Origin: Opitutia bacterium | GTDB lineage: Bacteria > Verrucomicrobiota > Verrucomicrobiia > Opitutales > Opitutaceae | Length of the DNA stretch: 64,000 nucleotides | Assembly (NCBI GenBank): GCA_016217545.1 | Contig: JACRHT010000017.1 | Location: 62,001-126,000, forward strand | Direction of reading: 5' to 3' | Shown: positions 1 through 8,926 of the stretch, piece after piece | How positions within the stretch are numbered: the first letter of the stretch is position 1 | Layout of the letters: each line of letters starts with the position of its first letter | Made by a program: the position numbers and the translations under genes | Notes under the pieces: model-generated | Seen by the model: only the letters and a program-made list of their open reading frames with translations | Databases searched by the model: none | Told to the model about the DNA's origin: nothing

Positions 1-1597
1 GCTCGACCTCCTGCCAGTCCTGCACATGCAGGAGACGCCGCGCGAACTGCTTCAGGTCCGCTGTGGCGCGTGGATCGACGAGCGCGAGTTCGAGCCGCTG
101 CCGCCCGCGACGCTCGTTTCCTTCCCGTAAGTCCGCCACCCCGAGTCCCACATCGATTGCCGCATCGTCCGGCGCGAGTTGCGCGCCTTTCTCCAGCAAG
201 CGCCGGTCGGCGGGGTCGTAGACTTCGAGCGCCGAAACAACCCCGGCGAGACCCTGGTAAGCGGGGACGAAACGGGGATTCAGCGCCAGCGCCTGCCGGA
301 GCGCGCGCGCAACATCCAGCGCCAGCGCCGGACTGAAGTTGTCCTCCACCACCTCGCTGGCCTGCATCCTCGCCACCGCGTAGCCGTAGTGCGCGTAATA
401 GCTGCGGGAACCCGCGGCGATGGCGCGCGCAAAACAGTCCGCGGCCGACTGGTGGTTCTTTGCCATGGACTGAGCTTCAGCCAGCACCTGCCAGGCGAGA
501 GGATCGGTCGGCGCGAGTTGGGTCTCCCGCTGCAAGAACGAGAGCGCTGCGCCAGTCTCTCCGCGCCGCGAACCGAGCAGGAGAATGCCTTTCGTGCGCT
601 CCACTTCAGCGACGCTCGCGGGCCGGACGGTCAACTTCGATTCTATATCGGCATAGGGCACCCGGAAACGCTGCGGCGCGTAGTGCCCCTGCTTGAGATA
701 CGCGGCCAGCTTGCGACCGAACTCCGCGTAGTCCGCGCCGAACGCATCACGAAAAGCCCCTTCCAAATCCGCGCGGTGCGCCAATCCATCCAGATAGCGC
801 GCGATCGCATCGCGACCCGGCGACCCGCGGCCATACAGCAGATAGTGCGACATGAACCACGAACGGGCGTAGAACAGCGTCGCGCGATTGCCCTCGTTGA
901 ATCGTATGCCCTCGCGGGGCGTCATCACCAGCCGGCCAACATCGACCCCTTCGCGAAGCAGCAACCGCAAGTGATCGGGCATCAACGCACCGAAGGAACA
1001 CGAGTCGCCCTCGGCGCGGAACGTAGAGTAGACCTCCGCCACGCCCTCCTCCAGCCACGCCGGGAGATTCTGCTCCGCCGACGCACTATACCAATGCACA
1101 GCTTCGTGAAACACGAGCTGCCGCGTGGTCCGCTCGTCGTAGTCCAAGGCAAGCGCGAGCGCGTGAGTGCCGCCGACGTGCACGAAAAAACCTCCGATCT
1201 CCTCCGGCTTGCCGTTTTCGAGCGGCTTGAACGGCCGCAATTCCCGGTCGCGCGGGAAGAGCAGCACGGTGACCGGTTGCAGCTGTTGCTCCGGCACGTC
1301 CACGACCAGCTGCATCGCCCGGCGAAACTGCTCCAGCTCCACGGCCCACCGCCGCGCGGTCGCCTCGGACGCCGGTGTCAGGACGGTGAACAGCGGGCTC
1401 TGCACGGCGACCCACTTCTCCGGCTTGGCAACCAGCCACGCCGGCGCCACGCCCACCAGCACAGCCAAACACACGGTGCGCGCCAAGCGACGCCAGCCTC
1501 CGCCCCTGCGCCGTCCCGGCACTGGCGCGCCGCGGCAAACGTCCGGACGCGAATACGGCCCCGCTGGTTTGTCTGAAAACAAAAACGGCGAACTCAT
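1..1597 (-). CDS. Secreted peptidase MA-like (DUF1570-type) protein, C-terminus cut by window edge
   Basis: About 532 codons are visible and the 3' end lies outside the window. A basic N-terminus is followed by one hydrophobic stretch (LARTVCLAVLVGVAPAW), suggesting export or anchoring. HEAVH at residues 164-168 plus a downstream WLEEGVAEVYS give the zinc-binding HExxH...E arrangement of gluzincin-type peptidase MA domains. The second half looks like TPR-type helical repeats (for example AWQVLAEAQSMAKNHQSAADCF). The ATG at 1595-1597 overlaps the TGA of the upstream gene in an ATGA, so the two are probably translationally coupled. The upstream gene is a paralog with the same HExxH/EVYS layout. 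Substrate unknown; the peptidase role is inferred from motif only. Confidence 0.8.
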   Translation of the reverse strand, partial: MSSPFLFSDKPAGPYSRPDVCRGAPVPGRRRGGGWRRLARTVCLAVLVGVAPAWLVAKPEKWVAVQSPLFTVLTPASEATARRWAVELEQFRRAMQLVVDVPEQQLQPVTVLLFPRDRELRPFKPLENGKPEEIGGFFVHVGGTHALALALDYDERTTRQLVFHEAVHWYSASAEQNLPAWLEEGVAEVYSTFRAEGDSCSFGALMPDHLRLLLREGVDVGRLVMTPREGIRFNEGNRATLFYARSWFMSHYLLYGRGSPGRDAIARYLDGLAHRADLEGAFRDAFGADYAEFGRKLAAYLKQGHYAPQRFRVPYADIESKLTVRPASVAEVERTKGILLLGSRRGETGAALSFLQRETQLAPTDPLAWQVLAEAQSMAKNHQSAADCFARAIAAGSRSYYAHYGYAVARMQASEVVEDNFSPALALDVARALRQALALNPRFVPAYQGLAGVVSALEVYDPADRRLLEKGAQLAPDDAAIDVGLGVADLREGNERRGRQRLELALVDPRATADLKQFARRLLHVQDWQEVE

Positions 1598-3216
1598 CGC
1601 GGCGCCTCGCTCATCGGATTGATCTTAATCGTCGGCGCGAATGAAGGCCGCTTCTCACGTGCGGGAGATTTTTCATGCACCGGCCGCCGGCCTTCCATCT
1701 TCGCCCGCAAAACCTCCGCCGCTTCGCGGCTCCAGGAATCGGGGGCCAAACCGGGCAGTTGATCGAGCAACTGCAGCGCTTCGGCATCCTTGCCGAGGTG
1801 ATGACGCGCGCACGCCAGCGCAACAAGCGTGCGATCCCGGGCCTTCAATTGGGCGAAGCGACGCTGCACGGTATTCAGGTTCGCCACGATCGGCTCCGCG
1901 GCGCTGGCCTCGACCCAAGCGAGCATCTCGTAAGCACGCGACTGCTCGGGCGTCGCTGCGATGGAGCGCAGCAGGCAGCTGCGCAATTCTTCCCCGAGCT
2001 CCGCCGGCATGCGGTAATACGGGTCGAAGCGCGCGAACAGCTGCCGCGTGCGATACTCGACGTATTCCTGCGCCACGGCGGGATTCGGAGCGTCGGCGGT
2101 GAGGGCCTTCTGCCACCGCTCCTGCATCGCCACGGTGTCGCCTTTCGAGCGCGCGAGCGTGCCGAGGACTTCGTTGGCGCGGACGTCGCCCGCGCTGGCC
2201 GCTTCGAGCAGCGCGAACTCCGCGCGCGGGTCCTGCCGCGTGCGCACCAGCACCTCGGCGAGACGCAACCGCATCGTCGCGGGCGGCATGTCCTCCACCG
2301 TGAAGGTCTTCGCATCCGGCACCGGCGGCGGCGGCGCGCTGCGCGCTTGGTAGCGACCGGCGGACGCGTAGAAATTCAACTCTTTGGTCAAACGGTCGAG
2401 GTCCCATCCGAGGAGCTGCTTGCTCGCTTCCCGCAACAGCGCGGGATTCTCATTCACCTCCGGCGACCGGGCGGCCGCGAGAAAGCGGAGCCGGTTCTCC
2501 AACGGAATGTCGACCGCGCCGAAATAGCAGAAATGCACGAGCAACCACGACTGCGCGTAGAAGATGCCCGTATGGCTGTTGCCGCGATAGAGTGCGGAGT
2601 CGCGGCCGGTGGCGACGAGTTGCTCGAGCGGCATGAACTTCTCCTGCTGCAACGCGCGCAACCAGCCGAGCGGCGGACGGCCGAACATCAGCTTCCCGCG
2701 CTCGATCGCGACGGTGGAGTAGACCTCCGCCATTCCTTCGTTGAACCACACGGGCGGATTTTCCTCCGCCACGCGGAAGAGATGGTGCACGAATTCGTGC
2801 CGCACGACCAGCGGCGAGCTCTCTTCGTTGTCGGGCGGTGTGAGCAGGATCGTCGTGCGATCGGCCTGAGCGAGGTGCAGCCCGCGCAGGCGATTCGCGC
2901 GATTCACCGTCGTCGGCAGGCACGCTTGGAAATCCCTTTCACCGGCGAAGAGAAAGACCGTCACGGGGATCGGGCGATGCTCGCGCAGGTGAACCTGTTC
3001 GAGGAAGAACGCGCGGAGCAATTCGAGATCGCTCAACGTGTCCACGGCGCGCCACGCGCTGTCGTTGGTGTAGAGTTCGAAATGCGACGAGCGATGGAGC
3101 CGCCAACGCGATTTCTCGCCCGGAAAGCCACTTTCGGCGGCCGGGAGCGAGGACGGCAGGAGGAGCGCCGCCAGCCCGAGCAGCACGCCGCGAAGACAAG
3201 AACGTAGATTGCCCAT
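1594..3216 (-). CDS. Secreted peptidase MA-like (DUF1570-type) protein with TPR-like C-terminus
   Basis: 540 aa starting at MGNLRSCLRG, chosen because it begins a clean signal peptide (VLLGLAALLLPSSLPAAES). A longer open frame upstream has no signal-like start. RHEFVHHL (HExxH at residues 140-144) followed by VWFNEGMAEVYS near residue 157 matches the zinc site of DUF1570/peptidase MA proteins. Residues from about 330 on are alanine-rich helical repeats that look like TPRs. The first gene of a two-gene unit: its TGA overlaps the ATG of the downstream paralog. Probably periplasmic or surface located; whether it really cleaves peptides is not shown. Confidence 0.8.
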   Translation of the reverse strand: MGNLRSCLRGVLLGLAALLLPSSLPAAESGFPGEKSRWRLHRSSHFELYTNDSAWRAVDTLSDLELLRAFFLEQVHLREHRPIPVTVFLFAGERDFQACLPTTVNRANRLRGLHLAQADRTTILLTPPDNEESSPLVVRHEFVHHLFRVAEENPPVWFNEGMAEVYSTVAIERGKLMFGRPPLGWLRALQQEKFMPLEQLVATGRDSALYRGNSHTGIFYAQSWLLVHFCYFGAVDIPLENRLRFLAAARSPEVNENPALLREASKQLLGWDLDRLTKELNFYASAGRYQARSAPPPPVPDAKTFTVEDMPPATMRLRLAEVLVRTRQDPRAEFALLEAASAGDVRANEVLGTLARSKGDTVAMQERWQKALTADAPNPAVAQEYVEYRTRQLFARFDPYYRMPAELGEELRSCLLRSIAATPEQSRAYEMLAWVEASAAEPIVANLNTVQRRFAQLKARDRTLVALACARHHLGKDAEALQLLDQLPGLAPDSWSREAAEVLRAKMEGRRPVHEKSPAREKRPSFAPTIKINPMSEAPR

Positions 3217-3269
3217 TTTGAATGGGCCCGCGTCCGCACAATGGCTCGCGCGGCAAAAGCCCGGCAAAC

Positions 3270-3298
3270 AAAAAGCCCGGCGCGGTGAGGCGCCGGGC
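3270..3298 (-). terminator. Rho-independent terminator of ald
   Basis: On the minus strand a 9-bp perfect stem (GCCCGGCGC at 3275-3283 pairing with GCGCCGGGC at 3290-3298, 6-nt loop) is followed by a T-run at 3271-3274 and T-rich sequence. It lies 35 bases after the ald stop codon and before the DUF1570 pair, so it separates the two units. Confidence 0.85.
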
Positions 3299-3332
3299 GG
3301 AAGATTCAACACGCCAGAGTGCGCGGGGTCGC

Positions 3333-4427
3333 TCAGGCTTGATCGAAGCCGACGGCCTTCGCGACTTCGTCGTAAACGATGCGGCCGCCGCGAGTATTCA
3401 CGCCCTTGGCGAGGCCCTTGTGCTCGTTCAGCGCGCGCTCGACGCCCTTCTGGACGATCATCGCGACGTAGGGCTCGGTGGCTTGCGTGAGACCGAGCGT
3501 CGAGGTGCGGCCGACGAGCGCCGGCATGTTCGGCACGGCGTAGTGGTTGACGCCGAACTCCTGGTAGGTCGGCTTCTCGTGCGAGGTGTATTTGATGCCC
3601 TCGATGCAGCCGCCCTGGTCGATCGCGATGTCGACGATCACCGAGCCGGGGCGCATGTTCTTCACCATCTTCTTGGTGACGACGATCGGAGCCTTGGCGG
3701 CCGGGATGAGCACCGCGCCGATCACGAGATCAGCCGAAGCGACTTCGGCTTCCACGTTGGCGGGGTTGGAAACGAGCGTGACGACCTTGCCACGGTATTC
3801 CTGGTCCATGACCTCGAGCTTGCGCGTGTCGAGATCGAGCACCGTGACGCGCGCGCCCATACCGGCGGCCATGCGGACGGCGTGCGCGCCGGAGTTGCCC
3901 GCGCCGACCACGACGACGTGGCCGGGCATCGTGCCGGGGATGCCGCCGAGCAGCACGCCCGAGCCGCCGACCTGCGATTGAAGGAAATACGCGCCGACCT
4001 GAATCGAGAGACGGCCGGCGATGTGCGACATCGGCTTGAGCAGCGGGAATTGTCCGTCGCCGCCCTCGACGGTCTCGTAAGCGATGCCGAGAACGCCCTT
4101 TTTGCAGAGCTGCTTCGCCAGCGCCGGGCCGGCGGCGAGATGCAGGTAGGTGAAGATCGTCTGGCCCTGCTGCATGAGGTCGAACTCGGCCTCGAGCGGC
4201 TCCTTCACCTTGAGAATCATGTCGGCGCTCTTCCAGACCTTGGCCGCGGAAGTCGCGAAGGTCGCGCCAGCGGCCTTGTATTCATCGTCGGTGAAACCGG
4301 CCGTCAGGCCCGCGTTCTTTTCCATGATGACCTTCGCGCCGAGCGAGGTGACGCGGCGGCAAAGGCTGGGGGTCATCGAAACACGTTTCTCACCGATCTT
4401 AATTTCTTTGGGGACACCGATAATCAT
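3333..4427 (-). CDS. ald: Alanine dehydrogenase
   Basis: 364 aa, the usual length for NAD-dependent L-alanine dehydrogenase (alanine + NAD+ + water to pyruvate + ammonia + NADH), a cytoplasmic enzyme. The start [10 protein letters not shown] is the family's conserved N-terminus, so the longer open frame upstream is rejected. Visible hallmarks are the KVKEP lysine loop, YLHLA with the catalytic histidine, the Rossmann motif [16 protein letters not shown], and [11 protein letters not shown]. Transcribed alone: divergent from the GIDE-LemA gene upstream and closed by the terminator at 3270-3298. No convincing Shine-Dalgarno is visible before the ATG. Confidence 0.96.
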   Translation of the reverse strand: MIIGVPKEIKIGEKRVSMTPSLCRRVTSLGAKVIMEKNAGLTAGFTDDEYKAAGATFATSAAKVWKSADMILKVKEPLEAEFDLMQQGQTIFTYLHLAAGPALAKQLCKKGVLGIAYETVEGGDGQFPLLKPMSHIAGRLSIQVGAYFLQSQVGGSGVLLGGIPGTMPGHVVVVGAGNSGAHAVRMAAGMGARVTVLDLDTRKLEVMDQEYRGKVVTLVSNPANVEAEVASADLVIGAVLIPAAKAPIVVTKKMVKNMRPGSVIVDIAIDQGGCIEGIKYTSHEKPTYQEFGVNHYAVPNMPALVGRTSTLGLTQATEPYVAMIVQKGVERALNEHKGLAKGVNTRGGRIVYDEVAKAVGFDQA

Positions 4428-4569
4428 GCGAACCGGGATACCGCGCGCCGCCGCCAAGACAAGAGCGCAACCCTCGTCTGGGCCGATAGTGGGAGGTCTT
4501 TCCTCGCCGCAGCAGCGCCTAATTCTCGACAAACTGCGCCGCCAAACCGATGACTTGGTCCCTCCGCCC

Positions 4570-5883
4570 ATGGACCGCCCGCTCGCCCCCAGCCTCGCGC
4601 TCCTTACCGGCAGTCTCCTGCTGCTCGCGTGGAGCCTGCATCTGCGGCGGCGGCATCGCCTGCTCCGGGACTTGCCCACGACGAAGACCCAGGGCGTCTT
4701 CATCGGTCTCGTCGAACTCAAGGGGACGGCGGAGGCGGAAGAACCGCTCCGCAGCTTCCTCGCCGAGGCTCCTTGTGTGCGCTACGGCTACACCGTCGAG
4801 GAGCGCTGGTCGCGGACCGTCGTCGAGCACTACACCGACAAAGACGGCAAGCCGCAGACGCGCACGCGCCACGAAAGCGGCTGGTCGACCGTCGCGAGCG
4901 GCGGCGAGACAATCCCATTTTACCTGCGGGACGACACGGGCGTCGTCCTGATCCGCCCCGACGGCGCGCGAATCGAAACCTGTCCCCTGTTTTCGGAGAC
5001 CGTGTCCCGCGGCGACGCCCTCTACTATGCGAAAGGACCGCCCGGAGCGGTCTCGGACTCCGACCACGTGCGTCGCTTCTCCGAATCAGGGATCCCGCTC
5101 CACGCGAGTCTCTACATCGTCGGCCGCGCACGCGAACGCGCGGACATCGTCGCAGCGGAGATCGCGCACGACCGTGACGCGCCGCTCTTTCTCATCAGTT
5201 GCCGGAGCGAGGAGCGCGTGCTCGCCAACTACGCGCTCGGCTCCTGGGCCACGTGGCTCTTCGGCCTGGCCGCGTCGGTAGGTGCCGGCGCGTTGCTCGC
5301 GCCGGATGTCATGCCGGCAACGCCGTGGGTGCCGGCCGCGCTGGGCGCCGCGCTATTCCTGTCGCTGTGGGGAGCAACCTGGGTTTGGGTCGTGTTTAAC
5401 AGCCTGGTCGGATTGCGCGAAAGGGTTCGCCAAAGCTGGTCGCTGATCGAGGTGGAGCTCAAACGCCGCCACGATTTGATCCCGGCGCTGGTGCGGGTGC
5501 TCGATGGCCTGCGCACGCACGAGCAGTCGTTGCAGTCCGCTCTGGCGCTCCTGCGCGCGCAGCAGACCGCCACGGCGCCCGGTGTGGCCGGACCAGAATT
5601 CGGCGGATTGGCGGCAACATTGCGCGCGGTCGTGGAAAAGTATCCGGAGCTGAAGACGCAGTCCGAATTCGCGCGGCTTCAAACCGAGCTCGTAGCCACC
5701 GAGCAGCGCGTCGCGCTCGCGCGCACCTACTACAACGACACCGCGACGCATTTCGCCACACGTTTGGAGCAGGTGCCCGATCGCTGGGTGGCGCGCCTCG
5801 GACGGATGCAACCCGCGCCCTTGCTCGCCGCGAGCGACTTCGAACGCGCCGCGGTGCACGTCCGCCTCGCCGACAGCGCCTGA
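4570..5883 (+). CDS. Membrane protein with GIDE-like N-terminus and LemA-like C-terminus
   Basis: 437 aa. One transmembrane segment at residues 7-22, then a 200-residue soluble part resembling the GIDE domain of MUL1/MAPL-type membrane ubiquitin ligases (GVFIGLVELKGTAEAE, then a stretch ending near residue 220). Two further membrane segments follow around 223-241 and 252-275. The rest is LemA-like: FNSLVGLRERVRQSWSLIEV then ELKRRHDLIPALVRVL, a very typical LemA signature, followed by long helices. Known family facts: bacterial GIDE proteins are of unknown role, and LemA proteins are membrane-anchored helical bundles. Seven bases before folA, so probably co-transcribed with it. Confidence 0.85.
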   Translation: MDRPLAPSLALLTGSLLLLAWSLHLRRRHRLLRDLPTTKTQGVFIGLVELKGTAEAEEPLRSFLAEAPCVRYGYTVEERWSRTVVEHYTDKDGKPQTRTRHESGWSTVASGGETIPFYLRDDTGVVLIRPDGARIETCPLFSETVSRGDALYYAKGPPGAVSDSDHVRRFSESGIPLHASLYIVGRARERADIVAAEIAHDRDAPLFLISCRSEERVLANYALGSWATWLFGLAASVGAGALLAPDVMPATPWVPAALGAALFLSLWGATWVWVVFNSLVGLRERVRQSWSLIEVELKRRHDLIPALVRVLDGLRTHEQSLQSALALLRAQQTATAPGVAGPEFGGLAATLRAVVEKYPELKTQSEFARLQTELVATEQRVALARTYYNDTATHFATRLEQVPDRWVARLGRMQPAPLLAASDFERAAVHVRLADSA

Positions 5884-5889
5884 AATTCC

Positions 5890-6381
5890 ATGCCGAAACC
5901 GATCAACCTCATCGTTGCCTGCGCCAAGAACCGCGTGATCGGTCGCGACCGGCGCTTGCCGTTCGATATTCCCGAGGACAAGGCGTGGTTCCACGACAAG
6001 ACCGCCGGCACGACGGTGGTGCTGGGTCGCATTTGCTACGAAACCTGGCCACGCGTGCGGCAGGACGGTCGCGTGCCGGTCGTGATCACTTCGAGCGCCA
6101 CGGTGGCGGCGCCGGGCGTGCACGTCGCGCGCGACGTGACGACGGCGCTAGCGATCGCGCAAACGCTCCCGGGTGAAATCATGGTCTGCGGCGGCCAGCG
6201 CATCTACGAGGAAACGTTGCCGATCTGCGATCGACTGTTGCTCACACTCGTGCACGCCGACGTGCCGGGTGATACGTTCTTCCCCGAGTGGCGCCACCTC
6301 GCCTGGCGCGAGACATGGCGCAAGGAAAGCGCCGACGCAAACTACCGCTACACGTTCAGCGTCCTCGAACGCGCGCGTTAG
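5890..6381 (+). CDS. folA: Dihydrofolate reductase
   Basis: 163 aa, standard size. Catalyses NADPH-dependent reduction of dihydrofolate to tetrahydrofolate in the cytoplasm. The N-terminus NLIVACAKNRVIGRDRRLPF and the following DIPEDKAWF carry the substrate loop, with the acidic catalytic residue in PED; GRICYETWP and MVCGGQRIYEETL are the NADPH-binding motifs. It follows the GIDE-LemA gene by six bases. Its TAG stop overlaps the TAA of the convergent DUF2892 gene (TTAG at 6378-6381). Confidence 0.97.
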   Translation: MPKPINLIVACAKNRVIGRDRRLPFDIPEDKAWFHDKTAGTTVVLGRICYETWPRVRQDGRVPVVITSSATVAAPGVHVARDVTTALAIAQTLPGEIMVCGGQRIYEETLPICDRLLLTLVHADVPGDTFFPEWRHLAWRETWRKESADANYRYTFSVLERAR

Positions 6382-6578
6382 CTGGCGACGTGATTGTCTG
6401 GCGCGGTCGTGTCGACGTGGAACAGACAGTAGGCCGGGCAGAACCCGATTCCCGCTGTGATCAGAGGTAGCAGGGCGATGAAGCCCCATTTGTTGCCCGT
6501 GTGCACGCCCCAGATGACGATCAACCAGCCGAGCACGTAGCGAATTCCTGCATCGTAGGATCCGACGTTATGTTTCAT
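6378..6578 (-). CDS. DUF2892 (YgaP-like) two-helix membrane protein
   Basis: 66 aa. MKHNVGSYDAGIRYVLGWLI is the typical start of DUF2892 proteins, with two hydrophobic helices (YVLGWLIVIWGV and FIALLPLITAGIGFCPAY) and the conserved C-P pair that ends the second helix. GGAGATCCC directly before the ATG gives a good ribosome binding site and decides this start over an upstream in-frame one. The family is found beside rhodanese or thioredoxin-like proteins, but its role is unclear. Convergent 4-base stop overlap with folA. Confidence 0.9.
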   Translation of the reverse strand: MKHNVGSYDAGIRYVLGWLIVIWGVHTGNKWGFIALLPLITAGIGFCPAYCLFHVDTTAPDNHVAS

Positions 6579-6676
6579 GGGATCTCCTTGGGTTGTCCCA
6601 CTGTAATCGACACACGCACGGAGGTCTGCGCATCCGTTGTCGAAAGGCCGGCCGATCCCTTCGACGCGGGTCGGCG

Positions 6677-7219
6677 TCAAACGCTGCGGGAACCCTCAAC
6701 GCGCTCCGCGTGCGCTCGCGCGACCTCGATGTATTTCAGCGCCCATTTCTTGATGCTGCCGCGCTCGTCGTCCGTGAGCGCGCGAACGATCTTCGCCGGG
6801 GAGCCGAGAATCATCGAACCCGCCGGTGCTTCGAATTTTTGCGTGACGAGCGCGTTGGCGCCAACGATGCACTGGTCGCCGATTTTCGCGCCGTCGAGAA
6901 TGGTCGCGCCCATGCCGATCAGGCACTCGTCGCCGATTTCGCACGCGTGGACGATCGCGCTGTGACCGACCGTGGTGTAGCGACCGATCTTCACGCCGAA
7001 ATTGTCGGCCAGGTGAACCATGGTGAGGTCCTGAACGTTGCTCCCCTCGCCCACCTCGATCGAATTGATGTCGCCGCGCAGCACGCAGCCATACCACACG
7101 CTGCTGTTGGCCCCGAGAGTGACGGCGCCGAGGACCGTCGCGTTGGGCGCGACAAACGCGGCCGACGAGACGGCGGGAGTTTGGCCGAGAAATTTCGCGA
7201 GGCGTTCGTGCACATCCAT
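6677..7219 (-). CDS. Gamma-class carbonic anhydrase family protein
   Basis: 180 aa left-handed beta-helix protein of hexapeptide repeats. The histidines expected to bind metal are present in MVHLADNF and in VGHSAIVHACEIG, so the active site looks intact. Known function of the class: reversible CO2 hydration with a Zn or Fe site at the trimer interface, although YrdA/PaaY relatives often have weak activity. Start MDVHERLAKFLG is preferred over an upstream M (MAARAS) that would add an atypical tail. Gene order suggests co-transcription with the 41-residue membrane peptide 54 bases upstream. Confidence 0.9.
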   Translation of the reverse strand: MDVHERLAKFLGQTPAVSSAAFVAPNATVLGAVTLGANSSVWYGCVLRGDINSIEVGEGSNVQDLTMVHLADNFGVKIGRYTTVGHSAIVHACEIGDECLIGMGATILDGAKIGDQCIVGANALVTQKFEAPAGSMILGSPAKIVRALTDDERGSIKKWALKYIEVARAHAERVEGSRSV

Positions 7220-7273
7220 GAAACCCACACTTGCGGCGCTGGCCCTCGCCGCCAAGTGCAGAGCGTCAGGGCG

Positions 7274-7399
7274 TCACTTGGCCGGGCGCTCGGTTTGGCC
7301 ACCCAGCCAGACGGCGAGACCGATCAGGCAGGTGGCTCCCACCGCAGCGGCTGCGACAAGCGCACCGGCGGCGAGGAGGATTTCGATGGCATGGTTCAT
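7274..7399 (-). CDS. 41-aa single-helix membrane microprotein
   Basis: The peptide MNHAIEILLAAGALVAAAAV continues GATCLIGLAVWLGGQTERPA, giving one long hydrophobic segment and a short charged tail. A weak GC-rich purine stretch precedes the ATG. Located 54 bases upstream of the carbonic anhydrase gene and on the same strand. No family recognised. It could be a membrane tether or regulator of a neighbour, but that is only a guess from position. Confidence 0.5.
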   Translation of the reverse strand: MNHAIEILLAAGALVAAAAVGATCLIGLAVWLGGQTERPAK

Positions 7400-7535
7400 G
7401 GCGGGGGACTTCGAGCGGCATTGACGCACGAACGACGCCAATAGTTTCACCCAACACGCAAAAGTCACCGACGCCCCACGCGTGCGAGGGGATTCACCTA
7501 GTGTTTACAGGCCGGCGCCCTACGGCGCGGTTCGC

Positions 7536-8795
7536 TCAGATCACGATGCCCGCCAACGTCGCGGAAAGATACGACGCGAGCGTGCCGCACAGCAGCGCCT
7601 TCAAACCGAGCTTGGCGAGGTCGGCGCGGCGTTCGGGCGCGAGCGCGCCGATGCCGCCGATCTGCATGCCCACGCTGCTGAAGTTCGCGAAACCACAAAT
7701 GGCGATGCTGAGGATGAGCAGGCCCTTGTCGGTCACGATCGGCACGCTCTTGTTGGTGAGATTCTGAAACGCGACGAATTCGTTGATCGTGAGCTTCTGG
7801 CCAAGCAGCGTCGCGACGCTGCTCACGTCCTGCGAGGGCACGCCCATCGCCCACGCCATCGGGTAGAACAGCTTCCCGAAAATCCAGTTCAGTGTGAGAT
7901 TGAAGTTCGGGCTGAAGATGTGGCCGATCGAAGTCAGGATCCAGTCGAGGCACGCGATCACGGCGATGAAGCCGATGAGCATGGCGATGACGTTCATCGC
8001 GATCTTGAAGCCGTCGCCGGCACCGTGGGAAATCGCATCGATGACGTTGGAATACCCGCTCTTCACTTCGAGTTTCACCGTGCCCATCGTCTGGCTCTCC
8101 TGCGTTTCGGGGAAAACGATCTTGGCGATCACGAGCGCACCAGGCGCCGCCATGAGCGACGCGGTGATGAGCTTCGGCGCGAGGTCCATGCCTGCCGCCG
8201 CGCCCATGTTGGCGTAGACGACGAGAATGCCGCCCGCGATGCAGGCGAGCGATCCGCTCATCGAGGCGAGCAGCTCGCTGTTAGTCATGCCGGAGAGATA
8301 AGGCCGGATCATCACCTGCGCCTCGACTTGGCCGACGAAGGCGCTGGCGACGTTGCTCAGCGACTCGGCACCGGAGACGCGCATGATGAAATTCATCGCG
8401 CGCGCGATGACCGCCACGACGCGCTGCATGATCCCGAAATGGTAGAGTATCGCGACGAGCGCGCAGACGAGGACGATCGTCGCGGTGACGTTGAAGGCGA
8501 AGACGAAGCCGCCGGCGAAATAGTTGCCGATCTTGCCGCCCTGGTCGACGGCGATGCCACCGTAGACGAACGCCGCGCCCTGCCGTGAAAATTCCTCGAG
8601 CTTGCCGATGCCGTGGCCCAGCAGCTGGAAGAAGCGCCCCACCGGGCCGACTTTGAACACCAGCAGCGCGATCACGACTTGGAGCGCGATGCCGCTGGCG
8701 ACGAGCCGGTAGTTGATGCGGCGACGATTATTCGAGACGAGGAACGCGATACCGAGGATCAACGCGATTCCGCACAGGCCTTGAAGACGGTCCAT
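7536..8795 (-). CDS. Concentrative nucleoside transporter (CNT/NupC family)
   Basis: 419 aa with about ten hydrophobic segments. Family signatures: GQVEAQVMIRPYL (the GQTE-type substrate loop, here with VEA), the N-terminal gate region, and the C-terminal GFANFSSVGMQIGGIGALAP followed by ERR, which is close to diagnostic for NupC-type Na+ or H+ nucleoside symporters. Acts in the inner membrane to import purine and/or pyrimidine nucleosides; the specificity cannot be read from sequence. Transcribed alone; the preceding operon ends in the terminator at 8887-8914. Confidence 0.93.
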   Translation of the reverse strand: MDRLQGLCGIALILGIAFLVSNNRRRINYRLVASGIALQVVIALLVFKVGPVGRFFQLLGHGIGKLEEFSRQGAAFVYGGIAVDQGGKIGNYFAGGFVFAFNVTATIVLVCALVAILYHFGIMQRVVAVIARAMNFIMRVSGAESLSNVASAFVGQVEAQVMIRPYLSGMTNSELLASMSGSLACIAGGILVVYANMGAAAGMDLAPKLITASLMAAPGALVIAKIVFPETQESQTMGTVKLEVKSGYSNVIDAISHGAGDGFKIAMNVIAMLIGFIAVIACLDWILTSIGHIFSPNFNLTLNWIFGKLFYPMAWAMGVPSQDVSSVATLLGQKLTINEFVAFQNLTNKSVPIVTDKGLLILSIAICGFANFSSVGMQIGGIGALAPERRADLAKLGLKALLCGTLASYLSATLAGIVI

Positions 8796-8886
8796 GGACG
8801 AGCGACGCTGCCGGAAACGCGCGCGAGTTCAACACCGGAGACGCCGGGAGGCTCGGAGGCGATCGCGACGCTGCTTTTCCCTGCGC

Positions 8887-8914
8887 AAAAAAAAGGGCGC
8901 GGCGAACCGCGCCC
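8887..8914 (-). terminator. Terminator of the NfeD-FloA operon
   Basis: On the minus strand GGGCGCGG-TTCG-CCGCGCCC (8895-8914, perfect 8-bp stem with a stable UUCG tetraloop) followed by eight T. It lies 13 bases after the stop of the 204-residue gene. Confidence 0.92.
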
Positions 8915-8926
8915 GAAATGCGATGC

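Noticed and set aside
179-1576. A 465-codon plus-strand open frame at the left end
   Set aside because: It is antisense to the peptidase-MA-like gene, whose minus-strand frame has HEAVH, a membrane segment and an ATGA junction with its paralog.
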